64,000 nucleotides of DNA from Pardosa pseudoannulata (Eukaryota > Arthropoda > Arachnida > Araneae > Lycosidae), in contig CM063505.1 of NCBI GenBank assembly GCA_032207245.1, positions 178,529,717 to 178,593,716 on the forward strand, written 5' to 3'. Positions 12,101 to 25,500 of the stretch are shown here, piece after piece; the first letter of the stretch is position 1, and every line of letters begins with the position of its first letter. A program made the position numbers and the translations under genes. The notes below the pieces were generated by a model. The model was not told the DNA's origin, did no database searches, and saw nothing but the letters and a program-made list of their open reading frames with translations.

Positions 12101-15100
12101 CTTAAGTGAAGATAAGTGGCAATCCTATAAATAATCCCCCTGTTGAGTATCTGTAGTTATATTTTTTCACATTATGATTTTTTTTTTAGCCGCACAGAAA
12201 TTTACTGTTTCAACAGGTATATTAATTGGAATGATGACTTATATCTGTATCAGATATCAAATTTTCTGTAGAATTGGTTACTTTATATGACTGTAATGTT
12301 AATCATGATTTTGATCACAAGATTTTTTAAAAATTGTTGAGTTAATCAAGAATACTTTATTTTTTCACTTAATGAATTTTTTAAGCATATTTTTTTTTCA
12401 TTTCCTGAATAGAGGCTGCCACCAGCATTATTAAATGATAGAGTAACTGATATCTTAGAATTTATAAACTGATTTAATAAGTAAATAGTTTTTATGCTTG
12501 TAAACAATGAAATAAATGTGGACAATTTAAGAGTTTTTTGAGGAGGAATAAAAAAAAATTTCATGCATTTAATACATAATTTGTTGCATGTAGATAATAT
12601 TGAGACATGTAAATGTATTGTAAATTATTTTGAGAAAGCAAAAGGGATAACGGAAATTTAAACATAGCAAATTTAATTTTAAGTTAAGTAATTTAATTTG
12701 TAATGTTTAATTTTACAATATATTAAAAAAATCAATTTAAATTCAAGAATCTAATTTAAATTAAATTTTGATTGATAAGATTTAAAAAAAATCTTGATTT
12801 GTACCAAACAGATAATTATCCACTTGACAGGGAACTTAAATGTTGGAATCTGCTGTGATGTAGATGAAACTCAAATCAATCAGTGAAAACAGTAGAACTG
12901 GAATCTGCTGGGCAAAATGAATGTTATTGAGGCAGCTTCTCTAATAGATTTCTGTCAAAAAAAAAAAAAAAAAAAAAATGCACATCTTGCTTTTTATATG
13001 AAGCCAACTAATCAAAAGTCTTAAAGCCAGTTCTAAGGTGACGCCATGTGATGTAGTTTAAGCATCACTAGTTATGTGAAGTATTTATGTAGCAGGAAAT
13101 TTGGAATTTATTTGCTAACATTACCATAAAAAGATTCCAGAAAAGGAAAAAATCATTTAAAATTATTTTAAGATAGACATAATTACATTGATTAGTTTTT
13201 TTTTGGGGGTAAAAATATCATTATATATATCATCTTTAATCATTTTGTAGTTCTGTTAAAACAAATAAACTTCAAAGTAAATTTTTAAGTATACTAATTC
13301 ACTCTAATTTATCTTGTGTAATTGTATTTTTAAATAAACTTATTTCAGTACTAATTACTGTATATTTTCATGCATAAGCTGAGAGTTTTTGGGGCTTTTT
13401 ATAGACCTAAAGATAGGGGGAGGGGTCAACTTCTATGCAGATCTAAATTAGTAATAATTAAAATTCAAATTAGTAATAATTAAAAAATGTTTTAAAAAAC
13501 AATAAATAACAAAAAAGGAAATGTGTAATGATATTTTTATGTATGAATGTATTATGATATCTTTACCCCAAAACGAAAGTGTGTTGGCTTATATACTGAT
13601 CTATGGAACAGATGTAATACATGTATTTTTTGGTGACATTTTTTGTCGTTGGCCACAAAAAATTGCCAAATCAGCAAAAATTAACTAAATGGTAAAAAAA
13701 AAAGACGTAATGAACAAAAAAGAAAATGCGTAATTACAAAAAGTAAATAAAGCTTGTAAAAATTTTGAAATGAGAAAACATAATTGAAAAATAAATTTAA
13801 AATTACTCTTATGGATTGGCTAGACTTCTAATAAACACAATTGTACATAACCTGGAAGCAATCTATGAATTGCCAAACATAGCATTTTTGAAAAACTTAT
13901 ATTGCTTAAATTTAAGAAAAAGTTATCTTTATATAGGCTTACTAGTAAAATTGTAACTTGGCGTTATCATCTAAGTAAAAATACCATTAGTTGTATGGTC
14001 TAGTGCCACAATTATCAAACCATGCTCTGTGGCAGCAAACTAGATAAGTTAGTGTAAATTGTGAAATCAACTAAGACACATGAAGTTAATTAAAATTTAA
14101 TGGTTATTTAACTTCCTCTTTTTTTCCTCTTTTTTGAATTTTTCTCCTTTTTTTCCTTCTTTTTTCCCAAAATTTTGACTTCTGTGTCTGAGTATTTAAA
14201 TTGGATGTGGTGTCGAAAATGGTTTAAAAAGCATTGGTCTAGCATTTTAATTTAAAGCAAATTGATTACTTCCATTATTCCAAAATACTTCCCTTACTTT
14301 ACTTGCTTGTTGGCATATTTGAATGTTTTAGAAATTGTTTTTTTCACTTCAGCATCTATGCAGGTTGTGAACTTTGGGTAAATTTTTGAAAGGAAATCAT
14401 AACCTTGGCTTATATATGAATCAGCTTATATTTGGAAATATATGGTATATTTTTTATAGCCATGTGTATGTTATTAATAACTACAGGAATCATCTTTTGT
14501 TTGAGTATAATTCAGTATAAGAAAAATTTATGGAGACATTCACATTTGAATAATGTTGTATTGAAACTCTTAATACTTTTATAATAAAACATTTTTAAAA
14601 ATGTTTTTGTCTTAGTTTAACAGCGTTTTTATTTTATTAAAGTTTTCATTTGAAATAAATTTTATTTTAATTTTAAAATAATAGTTTATGGGAATCAATG
14701 CAAAGAGTGTTTTTTTTATTGGTTACTTTTAGTACTTGTTTATGGTGTTCATAATAGCTAATATTTTATTTTACAGTTCAATAGTATGGACTTTAGGTTA
14801 TCAGTGATGTATAAATATATCGTGTTATATTAGACACTGTGTTCATGCTGAATTATTTCTAACCGTAATTCCAGTGACCCACTAATAATGAGAAAAATGT
14901 GGGTCCTGCAGCAAAAAGAAAAAGAGCTCCTTAAATTTAATGTGAAAAACCATATTTTTATTTAAGTAAAGAAAGTAATAAATATTGCATATATTTGCTA
15001 ATAAGAAAAAGTTTATTTGCTATTATGTATACATAAATTACATTCATATTTTATCTCTTTGCTTTGGGAAGAACCTCACGAGGCTCTTTTACATTTGACC

Positions 15101-16553
15101 CATGTATTGAAATCATGAAATTTTCTAACTACTTTTCTGTAAGTCTCTATCTAGGACTAGTTTTGATTCTCTTCATACAAAAGAAGCTTTTTCCCTGAAG
15201 TTTTTCTTTTCCTTGGATTTTTTTGGGGTCTGTATTATTTTCTTGAAGTTATGTCACACCTAAATTGTAAAATTTTTGCTCTATTTCCCTTAGATTGTTG
15301 GGGTCTTTGGAACCAGAAAATTTTGTTCCACTATTTACAAACTTTTTAGGTCCCCTGGACTCGAAATTCTGCCAAAGTTGCATTCTATTATTATAAATTT
15401 GCATAAAAAACTTCTATAGAACATAAAGCAAACCTTGGGACATAAGAAAATTTTTCTATTTGTGTATAAGATTCATTTTTCAGTGTAAATGAGAAAAAAA
15501 ATTTGTCTTCAAAATAAAATATAGAAATATTTAAATCTCACATTTATTTTTATATTGTACATAGCAATAATTTTGTATTGAAATTTTATATTAAATACTC
15601 TGTAGATGGTACATAGAAACTCATGCATGGTTTTTCTATTTTATGAATTTCTTTTTTGTATTTTCTTGAGTATATTTTTCTCAGAAGTTGTTTTTTGACA
15701 TATATTTTCAGGTAGTTCCTCTGAGCTTGAAAAAATTCATAAAATTACTAAAGTGCATGTTCCTAAAGTGGATGATGAAAGTTTTACTTCCTTTTTTAAA
15801 TCTGTTAAAGAAAGAATAACTGGTAGCAGTTTTGAAATTTCAGATGAAGTCTTCCAATTATTATCTGCAGAAACGCATGAATTGTGAGCTGTTAATTTAT
15901 TAGAATATCATTTCTTTGTGTTTTATATATAATAGTTTTATGCAGATTAGTGTACTTTTGCATGTTTACTGAGCTCTGTAGTGTTTTTAGCTTTGTAGAT
16001 TGCTATTACAATGTGATTTATTAGAATTTGTCTTGGCTTAGTAATATTGCTTTAGCTATCAGCATAGTAATTTTTAAAAGCTGTTTTAACAACTTTTATT
16101 TTTTTATCTGCTTATTCTTTTTGAATCCATAAAGCTTTTTATTCTATATTAAAGAACTACTAATATATTAATTCAACTTAACTTGTCTTAGTACTGATGA
16201 ACTTTCTTTTCATGCCAGTTTTCAGACAATAGCTTATGCATATATGATGCTAATAATTAACTTTTAGCTTGAACTGCATATTAATGTTAATGTTATGTTC
16301 TGGCTGTTAATGATAAAAATGCATATTTCATATAAAATTTGACAATATTTTTATCATTGCATTATGTGGGATTCTGGGCTATTTGTGCAATACAGATGTT
16401 GGCTTATTGGATACGCTTTTGTGGCACTTTTGACTACTGCCTTTGTGTATTATGTCACTGGCATATATATATTATAAATGGCACTCTGATATCTCTGTTA
16501 TCCTGTTTCATTTGCCAACTTTATTTTTCTCTCTTGCAAGTCTGCTGACCCTT

Positions 16554-16593
<40 letters not shown>

Positions 16594-19500
16594 TTAATTT
16601 TTTTTTTTTTGGAAAAAACTCATTAAAACAAAATGTATATATTATTATGATATTGCTAAAGAAATACAATGGTACTTGAACTTCCAAGCTTAATTCACTT
16701 TTATCTGCAGTTTATCTTTAAACCTAATTTTCAGCTTCTTCTTATGAGAAATTGGTCATGTAATCCATTTTTAGATTCAGTAATATTAGAAAAAGTAAAG
16801 GTATTCATAAAACCATTTTTACTAGTTTTAAACTCTTTGTTAAATAAATAACTTATTCTCCTTAATGTCATTGCAAATAGTCTGAGCTTTAAAAACAGAT
16901 AATGTTTTGAGTAACTTATCTTGTTTCAACTGAATTTTATTAACTCAGATGAGTTGTACAATTTTCATTTTTTTATAATTTGAAGCAATAGACATATATT
17001 CCTATACCCACATAAAGAATTTTAGATAAGCCTCCTTTTAGTGGTGAGTTTTGACAGGATGTCTTTCTTGCTTAGATCAATTTGCTTAACTCTTTTATCA
17101 ATTTTTCCTAACCTTGTATACATAAAATCCTGTCTGTCTGTTGCATTCCAAAATAGTTGGATCAATCTTCCTGAAATTTTGCAGTGTGCTACAGGTAAAT
17201 CCTGAAAAGTTTTAGGCAAGTCATATGGAGTAGAATCAAGTCAATGGATTAGTAGGATCAACCCAGGTCAATGAACATGGTCGTATCTGATGCTTTTACG
17301 CCCTTTGTTTGGTCTGGTGACCAATGTTCATGATACCTTGCTATCCAATGATGCTGTTAGTAAGGCATCATTGGATACATTTTTTGTTTAATAATGACCT
17401 AAAATTATTAAAATGTACATGTAAATAAATTAATCAAATAATATTTAAGATATATCTTAAGATAATATCAGTTTTGTTGCTTTTTGACCTGATTTACTGT
17501 AATTTTTTTAACTTTATCTGTTTTAATTTGGAATATTTCTATTTAATATCAATTTTGCTATTTTTTAACACTGCCAATTTATTTTGCTCTGAGTGATGAT
17601 ACAATTGTTTCTAAAATAAAATGCATTTTAGCATTTTATTTATGTCAATTGCTTAATGTTTTTATTATTATATCTTAATTATAGGTTAATGTTTTTATTT
17701 TCTTTAAAAGATAGGTAATTTTCTGTTAGTTGAGTGTAAGGATAAATCACCAGATATAGCATTTTTATTTCATTAATTTATAATAAGTTTATGACAAAAA
17801 CTAAATTTTAATAAAATGTGCTATTTATTTTAGAAAAATGAGTTTTTATTTTCAAAATTACTTATAATGCTGGTATATAATCTAATCTAAAAACAAATAT
17901 ATATTTGCATATGAATATAACTTTTATTTGAGGATTTTCATTACTCTGACTGAAGGCTACACAGAAAGTGCCTTTCTGTGTTTAAGAATTTATTTTCTAT
18001 TCTATCGTAGTTTCTTTGAAAGCATACTTGATCAATGAAATAAGAGGTGTGTTTAAAATTATTCTGTAAATAAATTGTCCTGTTAATTATTATTTAGAAA
18101 TTGCAATTTGTATATTGAATCCAAAAATGGAATATGAAAAATGTTTGTTTTTTAAGAGGTTTGTATTTTAATGGTTTGTATGTTGAAATCCCATTGTGTT
18201 TCAACATAAAAACATTTAATGAGTTTTTTCTCCATTAAAAGCTTCCAAAGAAGTCCTTCTAAAACTTGTATTTTCACTGAATTTAAATAGAATGTTACTG
18301 TAACTTGTTTTCAATCCTAAAATGATTTACTTTACTAGTAAAGACGGTAAAAGTATGAGACAGTTTGTGCTCATTCATAATTTAAAATATGCAATTAAAC
18401 TTAGAAAATATTTTAATTAACTCAGATTAATGTATAATTTTAATTTTTATATAGTGTACTATTCTATTTTTAAAGTAACATTTTTTTTTTTACCAACTAC
18501 TCTTCTTTCAAAATAATTTTTTGTTACTAAAAATAATAATTTGCTAGTAGTAGTAACTATAATATTTTTTTTTTAAACTAAAAACTTTCCAGTAATACCT
18601 AATGAAAAGTAGCTATTTATGGAATTATAAATTATGTCCATTGGTTTCAGCTTATTTTACTGAAATGAACCAAACCTGAAAATAAAATCCAAAGAAATCA
18701 TCAAAAATTTAAGACAGCAATTAAAAAAAAGTTTTAATTCTTTTAAAAACTTTTTTTCTTGTTATATTTATAAATAGACTTAGCCAAAGAAGAGAGAAAC
18801 TTAAAATTCAGCGAAAACATGCAGCATCTAGGAATCCTTTAAAACTTCTTGCCTCTCGTTCTGACCTCAAGCAAGATTATGAAGAAGTGTATAGAGGAGT
18901 TGCTGAAAGAGAATTGGAAAGGTTGAAAATTGAGAAATGTAAGCTCTGTGTTATTCACTTTCATGTATACATATATATGAAGGGTTCACAACCATGATGA
19001 ACAAAATCCATGTTTCCTTTATAAAAGGAAATTATGTACAAGGATTTATAAGGTATCATTTCATGTCTATACATATGTGAATCTATTAGAAAATATCTTA
19101 GTTATTAGAATTTTCGTGAGAGGAATTTTAAAGTTCTTGAATATATCATGGTCCATGAGCTTTAGGACTCAATTTCTATATACTTTACCAAATAGACTTG
19201 GTGCACTTTGGTTGTGAACCCCTCATATGTAGCTATGATAAAATTAACCAATTAATGTCTAGTGAATCTTCTTAGGGATAGTTAAAAAGTAGTATGTATA
19301 ATTACTATATTTTCTTGGATCAAAATTTCCTTTCCAGTGAATGCAGATGGCTATCTTATAGACAGTCCTATAAGTTTTCCCAGTATCTGCTATTTTTTAT
19401 AATTTTGTCATTTAGTTCACTGCAATTAAATGTGATAGTAAATAAATTTATGAAATTTTTCTTTTTCATGAATGGCATCATATGATGTTTAAAATGACAG

Positions 19501-22500
19501 CTTGACGGTAATGATGATAGGTCACCCATATGGTGATTGGGTATGAAAAAATAGTCTCAATCTAGCTGATGCATGTCGTAAGAGGTAACTATGGCTTTCC
19601 AGCATCTAGAGGTATAGTTGAATACCTTGCCCCTGAGGATTATATCAAGGGATTCCCTTCAGGGTACTTACCTATTTTAAGTAAACATAAGTGTCACAAT
19701 CCTGAGGCACCCCAGCAATTTGTTTCTCCTTTTGCTTTCCTTTTATTTTCCCTCTTTCTTGGGACCTCAGGTCACAGTGCCCTGTTCTTGAGAAAGCCCC
19801 CCCCCAAAAAAAGCTGTCCTAATGGTAATTTTATTCATTTAATGATGAGATACTGTAATATTCAAATTTGTTTAAATTTCATTCTTCGTTTAAAACATGA
19901 ATTTGAACATGATCATTTATGAATTTTTGACTTTTCTGAGGTGAATGTTTACTTGAGATAACAATAGAGAAAAGATATTAAAGTAATTTTAAGATTTTCT
20001 TCCTTTCATTTGTTTAGTTATAACTTGATTAATGGTATAAATAAGTAATCAAATACTATTGCAAATATGTTCAAGTTTTATATCTTTTAAATCTAACATT
20101 TTATATATGTGTAAGATATGAATAGTTTTATTAGCTTTAGATAGATATATAAAATACAAAGTGTTGTATAATTAATTTCCCCAGAAATTTTTCAGGGGAC
20201 TGGCATAATATGATCACATAAAAAAATGAATAAATTTTAAAAGTTTCTATTGTGTAGTTCAAAAGATGTTTAATGGATGTGTGTAAATCAGCTAGCAAAA
20301 AGAAGGGAAATTTAGTTTTACTATTACATCTGTCATGGTTAAATATTTTTATATTTTTCCACCTAATATTCTTATAAATGCATGATTCTCATATAAAATT
20401 TAATACAAAGCATTTTTTTTTCCTTTGGATGAATCCATTTAGTGTCAAGGATGTTTCTTAGTTAAATATGTATCTGTATATGTGTCTGAATGATCGAAAA
20501 ATATGGGTATTAAATATAAGCTAAATTTTTAACTCAAAGATAAGAAAATTTGAATACTACAGCAGTCTGTAATGTTTTGAGATTGATTTGTAGAATTTAG
20601 ATGCATGAATCTCCTATGTTTTGCATTTTAATTAGAATGTTTTATGCTTTCTAGTGGCCAAAGGATCTACTCTAGCTTTGTCTGCTTTAGCTGGATTAGC
20701 CAGCACTGAAGATTTTAAACGTGTTGCTTTGAAAAAAAGTGCTAGTACGCCATCAGCATCTGAAAATACTACATCTCTTTTGCAAATTAAAGGTATAATT
20801 TATATTTTAAAAATATTTTACTACCTTATACATAGTAAATAAAGTACTTTAAACATGATAAATTTCAGTGTTGAGATTTTCTCTAAAAATATTTTATTTA
20901 ACCTTAACTGACTGAATTTTGAAATTTTTAACTTATGCCTTGTATGGGCATATAAGGAAACTTTAATTTTGAACTTCAAAATTCCATTTTAATCATTGCT
21001 GAATGAGTTATAACTAGCTACTCATGATATTTGTATGCACATATATAAGTATCTTGAATAACTAAAATAGGATTAGTCTTAGAAGGTTAAAATATTGTAT
21101 TTTAGTACTGTCATAATTGTTACATCATCTGTTAAAATTGATAGTCCACCCACATATTATCGTTTTTATTTTATTTTTTCTTTGTAAGTTGCGAGGGGCA
21201 ACAAACAATATTTTTTAGTAAAAAAAACATGGTTGTTCTTTTGTATGCAAGAAGAAAATGGCTCTTGAGTTGCTTTTGTGTTTTGAAATATCAATATTAT
21301 TTATGCCATAAATTCTTCTGTGTCACATTTTCTGTCTTTTAAAGAGCTAGTATATGGAAATATAATAAAAGGTGTTTTATTTTAAAATTGCGTTGTTTTG
21401 AGTAGTTAACTATGTCATTGAGAACAAGCATCTGAACCACTTCAGTATCATACTTCTGATTTCGAAACCCAAACAGGATAATAATATCTAAATGTGTACC
21501 CTCCTTTTGTTTGCAATCTGAATTTTATATGACGAAAAATTAAAATTTTTCAAGTGCCTACTATTATTTATAATTTTGTCATTTAGATAAAAACTTTATA
21601 ATTTGCACATGTATTTACTTTTTTTTCAGGTATATCAACTGAAATCAGACAAATAATATCTATAATAAAACTATATCCAATTTGTAGCAAATTTAAAATT
21701 TTTAACTTCTAGTAAGCTAAAGAACTATCACTAAGTTATGCATAAGTTTGTGCAAGTAAATTATGAATGTGAATTATATGTGAGTCAATGCTTTCACTTT
21801 TAAAATTATTTCATCAATTGTAGTTTTTTTCTCAAATTAGTTATATATATATATAATCATTTTATGAATATAGAAACACATTCCAGTATGTATCTCACTT
21901 TATAATAAAAAGGTTAATACAAGTTGAGATTGATTAGTAAATAATCACTATTTCTTTACATAATCTTTTTGATTAATTTTATTTTATAAAACATTATTTG
22001 TAATGTACGTATTTTGGTAAAATATGATACAACAAACTCCTTTCAAAATTTTAGGTCGACGAAGAGCCCAAGTTAGATTAGTTGAACCCAGTGGATCATC
22101 CTTAAATCATGGAGACAGTTATGTTTTGGTCACACCTACTCAAATATTTTGTTGGCATGGAGAATTTAGCAATGTAATTGAGAGAGTAAAGGTAATAATT
22201 GCTTTTAATGTAACTATCTATTAAATTTAAGTTTTTTATTATACTTTATGTATTTTTGTATTATATTGTGTTTTTTATGTATTGTAGCGTGCAAGATTAA
22301 ATGTAACATAAATTATGTTTATGAATAATTATTATTATTAGGCTGTTGAAGTTGCCAATTTAATTCAAAGTACAAAGGATTTAGGATTTAAGGGGCAAGA
22401 GGATGTCATAATTATTGAAGAAGAAAATGATTCTCATAGCACTCAACAAACTGAATTTCTAGATGCACTGAGTATAAAATTAGAGGATATTAAAATAGCT

Positions 22501-25500
22501 GGAGCACCTGATGAAGATGAGGTATATGGCTTTTTCTCTTCTACTTTAGTGGTTTTAAATTTTGTTAATGTTTTTTATAAGTTTTTTTTTTCTTAAGCTG
22601 CATATCTTGAATATATTTAATTGCTTAAAATAATATTAAAAAGCTTGGTTTTTTGAAGGGATTTTTGCTTAAAATTTTATTAATTAAATTCTGCTTGTTA
22701 GGCATGATTTATTTTAATTGAAGGATACATAAATTTTACTTTTTATTGTAAGTGTAGTATTATTATCCTTCTTTGGCACCTCTCTGAAGAATATACAATT
22801 TAAACTGGTCTGAATTCATTCAGGCAAACTGTATATCAACCTTTTCCTGCTGTAGAATTGTTACATGTATCATTTTCTTTTGTATGGATATATTTAAAAG
22901 AAAAAAAAATAAACATTACAGCAGTTATTATTAATAATATTATAAATATAATATAATTTGGAGAAGAGCTGTGGCTAGTTAAAAAAGTTTCAAATAAAAT
23001 AAATAATTAACATTTGAATTTGTGCTATAATTTAATTAAATTTCTAATCATTTCTAATTTTGGTTTTTAAAAGACTTTTATAAGTTTGTATCTAAAACTT
23101 TAAATACTTTTAAATTACTTTAATTAAAATACCACATTTTTATCATTATAATTTTAAGAATGAATAATACTCATATCTTATAAATATGTTAAATCTAATT
23201 AACAAGTTTTGATTTTTTAAAAGTTTAATTGTATGTCACCATATTTTGCTGTTATTTGCTAATTTACATACATTTCTATTGCTCTATTGCATTTATAATA
23301 ATGATTGGATTTTATTTCAGCTTTATGAAATTGCAATAGTTAATACAAACGCTGTTTATAAACTTGGAGAGAATGAACTAATACCTTGTGATGAATTATG
23401 CGGAACTGTGCCAAAAATTGAAATGCTCAAGCCTGATGCAGTAATATTACTATATTATTTTAATATTTATTATTTTAATACTTAAGTGAATATATTGTAT
23501 TCTAGAAGATTATCATTTCTTTTCCTTCTCAGATATATGTATTTGATTTTGGTCCTGAAATGTATGTATGGTGTGGTAAACTTGTACCAACTGAGCTTCG
23601 TAAATTAGCAGCAACACTAGCTAAAGATCTGTGGGAGCAAGGGTACAATTACTCTGAGTGTGATATCAACCCCATGAATTCATCTTTCAGTAAGAATGTT
23701 TTCATAGCATTGAACTAAATCATTTTTAGTAACTTAGCTCAAATATACTATTCACTTATTTAGAATTATTTGCTTATTTTTTAAATCTGGGGTAGTAAAT
23801 ATTGAAGGAGGATTAATGAAATATTGTCTTTTTTGATAGATTTATCCTGCTAAATGTATTAATGAAAATTTCTGGCAACTGATAATGAACAAATTATGCA
23901 CCAGTTATTATTATTATTTGTACAGGTTGAAGTTTTTTTAAAGTTGCAAATTTAGTTTTAAAATATTTCATCAGTATCACCAAGCTACAGTTACAGTTTA
24001 AAGAATTCATTCTAATTAATTATAGACATTTTTCACATCTATGCTAAATTTTATTAAGAAAAATATCAACTTTGAATATATAAAATTTTTATGTAATTCA
24101 TGTAATTTTTATCTTTGAAGACCAATTAAATAGTTATTACTATATCAGTATGGGTGATTCAAATTCTTAGTAAATATCTATTTCAAAGTAAAACAGTAAT
24201 TGTTATTGTACCTTAAATCGTCCATTTATACAATAATGTTGTTTGGTGTGGAAGTTGAATATCTCATTGACTTGAACAGTTTTATTGTGATATTTAAAAT
24301 TGTTTACTTAATTGTTATTACAGATGGCCCAATCAAAAATCAAGATAATAAACGACCCCCTTGGAGTACTTTTATTAAAACCAGTCAGCATCGAGAACCT
24401 GTTTTATTCAAAGAGAAATTTTTCGATTGGCCAAATATCCATCCTCTCATCACCCAGAAAAATTTTGAAAACAGCTCTAAGGTATGCCATATTTAGCTAA
24501 TATTAAAGAATTTTTACAAATTTTTTTTTATATTAACTTATATGGGTTTTATATAGTTTATTATTATTATAAATATATGTATGTGAAGTACATTTACTAA
24601 ACGCTCCATGTCTACACTTCAGTCTGGTATTAAATTTATGGTTCTCAAATGATGATGTATGATATACTTACTTCAAAATTCAAGTTCACTTTTAGATTAT
24701 ATTACATTAACAATATAAGCACTTTTGAAAATAAAACAATACATTATAAAAAAATAAATAGCCAATTCATTTAGATTTAATTTTCTTCATTAAATATATT
24801 CTAAAAAAAATAAAAGAATTATATTTGATGATATCTGCCAATGGATTATCAAAAATGTATCTTAGTTTTTTACCATTATTTGAAGAGAACAAATGTATCG
24901 ACAAATAAAAATGTTACATGACATGAATGTTAAATTGTTTTTCAAAAAATAATGCTATTAGTACTGGAGTAAGATTGTCACCTAAAACATGATACAATTG
25001 AATAAAAAATAAAAGAAATCAGAGTAAAACCTCAAAATGATGAAAAAGATTAGAAAATTAAATTGACACTCATTTCTAACATAGTTTGATAAATTCGGCA
25101 AAATATCTGAAAATCAGGATACATTTTGTGAGCATTTTACAACTTTTAGATTTACAGTCCATTTTAGAAGAAGATGTGTAGGAAAAGTTTAGATTTTGAG
25201 AGTGTCACTAAAATTATTTTCACTATTAAAAGTTTAGTCGGACCAGCAGCCCCATCTGATTAGTCTTTTAAAGAGCTTCTTCACATGCTAAAAGAGCACT
25301 TAAATCCAAAACCCATAATTATCCCAAGTTGGCATGCTTTTCTAAACTGAAAGCATAAAGAAGGGGATCAATCAGTAATTTTATGGCTGAGTTAAGACAT
25401 TTAGCACTACCCTGTGGAATTTGTGATTTTAACGTTAAATTCTGTTAGTAGAGAGATAAGGTAACTATACATTGTTCAGTTTACCAAATTATAACTGAAA

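Larger units (their letters stand above)
12217..15711 (+). other. Supervillin intron 5
   Basis: A large AT-rich, CpG-poor intron. It contains the poly-A tract, a hAT-like short element at 14001-14236 and an interspersed repeat at about 14240-14455. Elsewhere nothing is recognised. Confidence 0.5.
15884..18777 (+). other. Supervillin intron 6
   Basis: AT-rich. It holds a TA microsatellite, a repeat tail on the minus strand (17131-17183) and a hairpin (17342-17377). Open frames at 16339-16851 are low-complexity and not supported. Confidence 0.5.

Noticed and set aside
14777..14796. 20-nt candidate microexon between ttttacag and gttatc
   Set aside because: The length is not a multiple of three and would break the otherwise consistent frame. 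The donor is weak.
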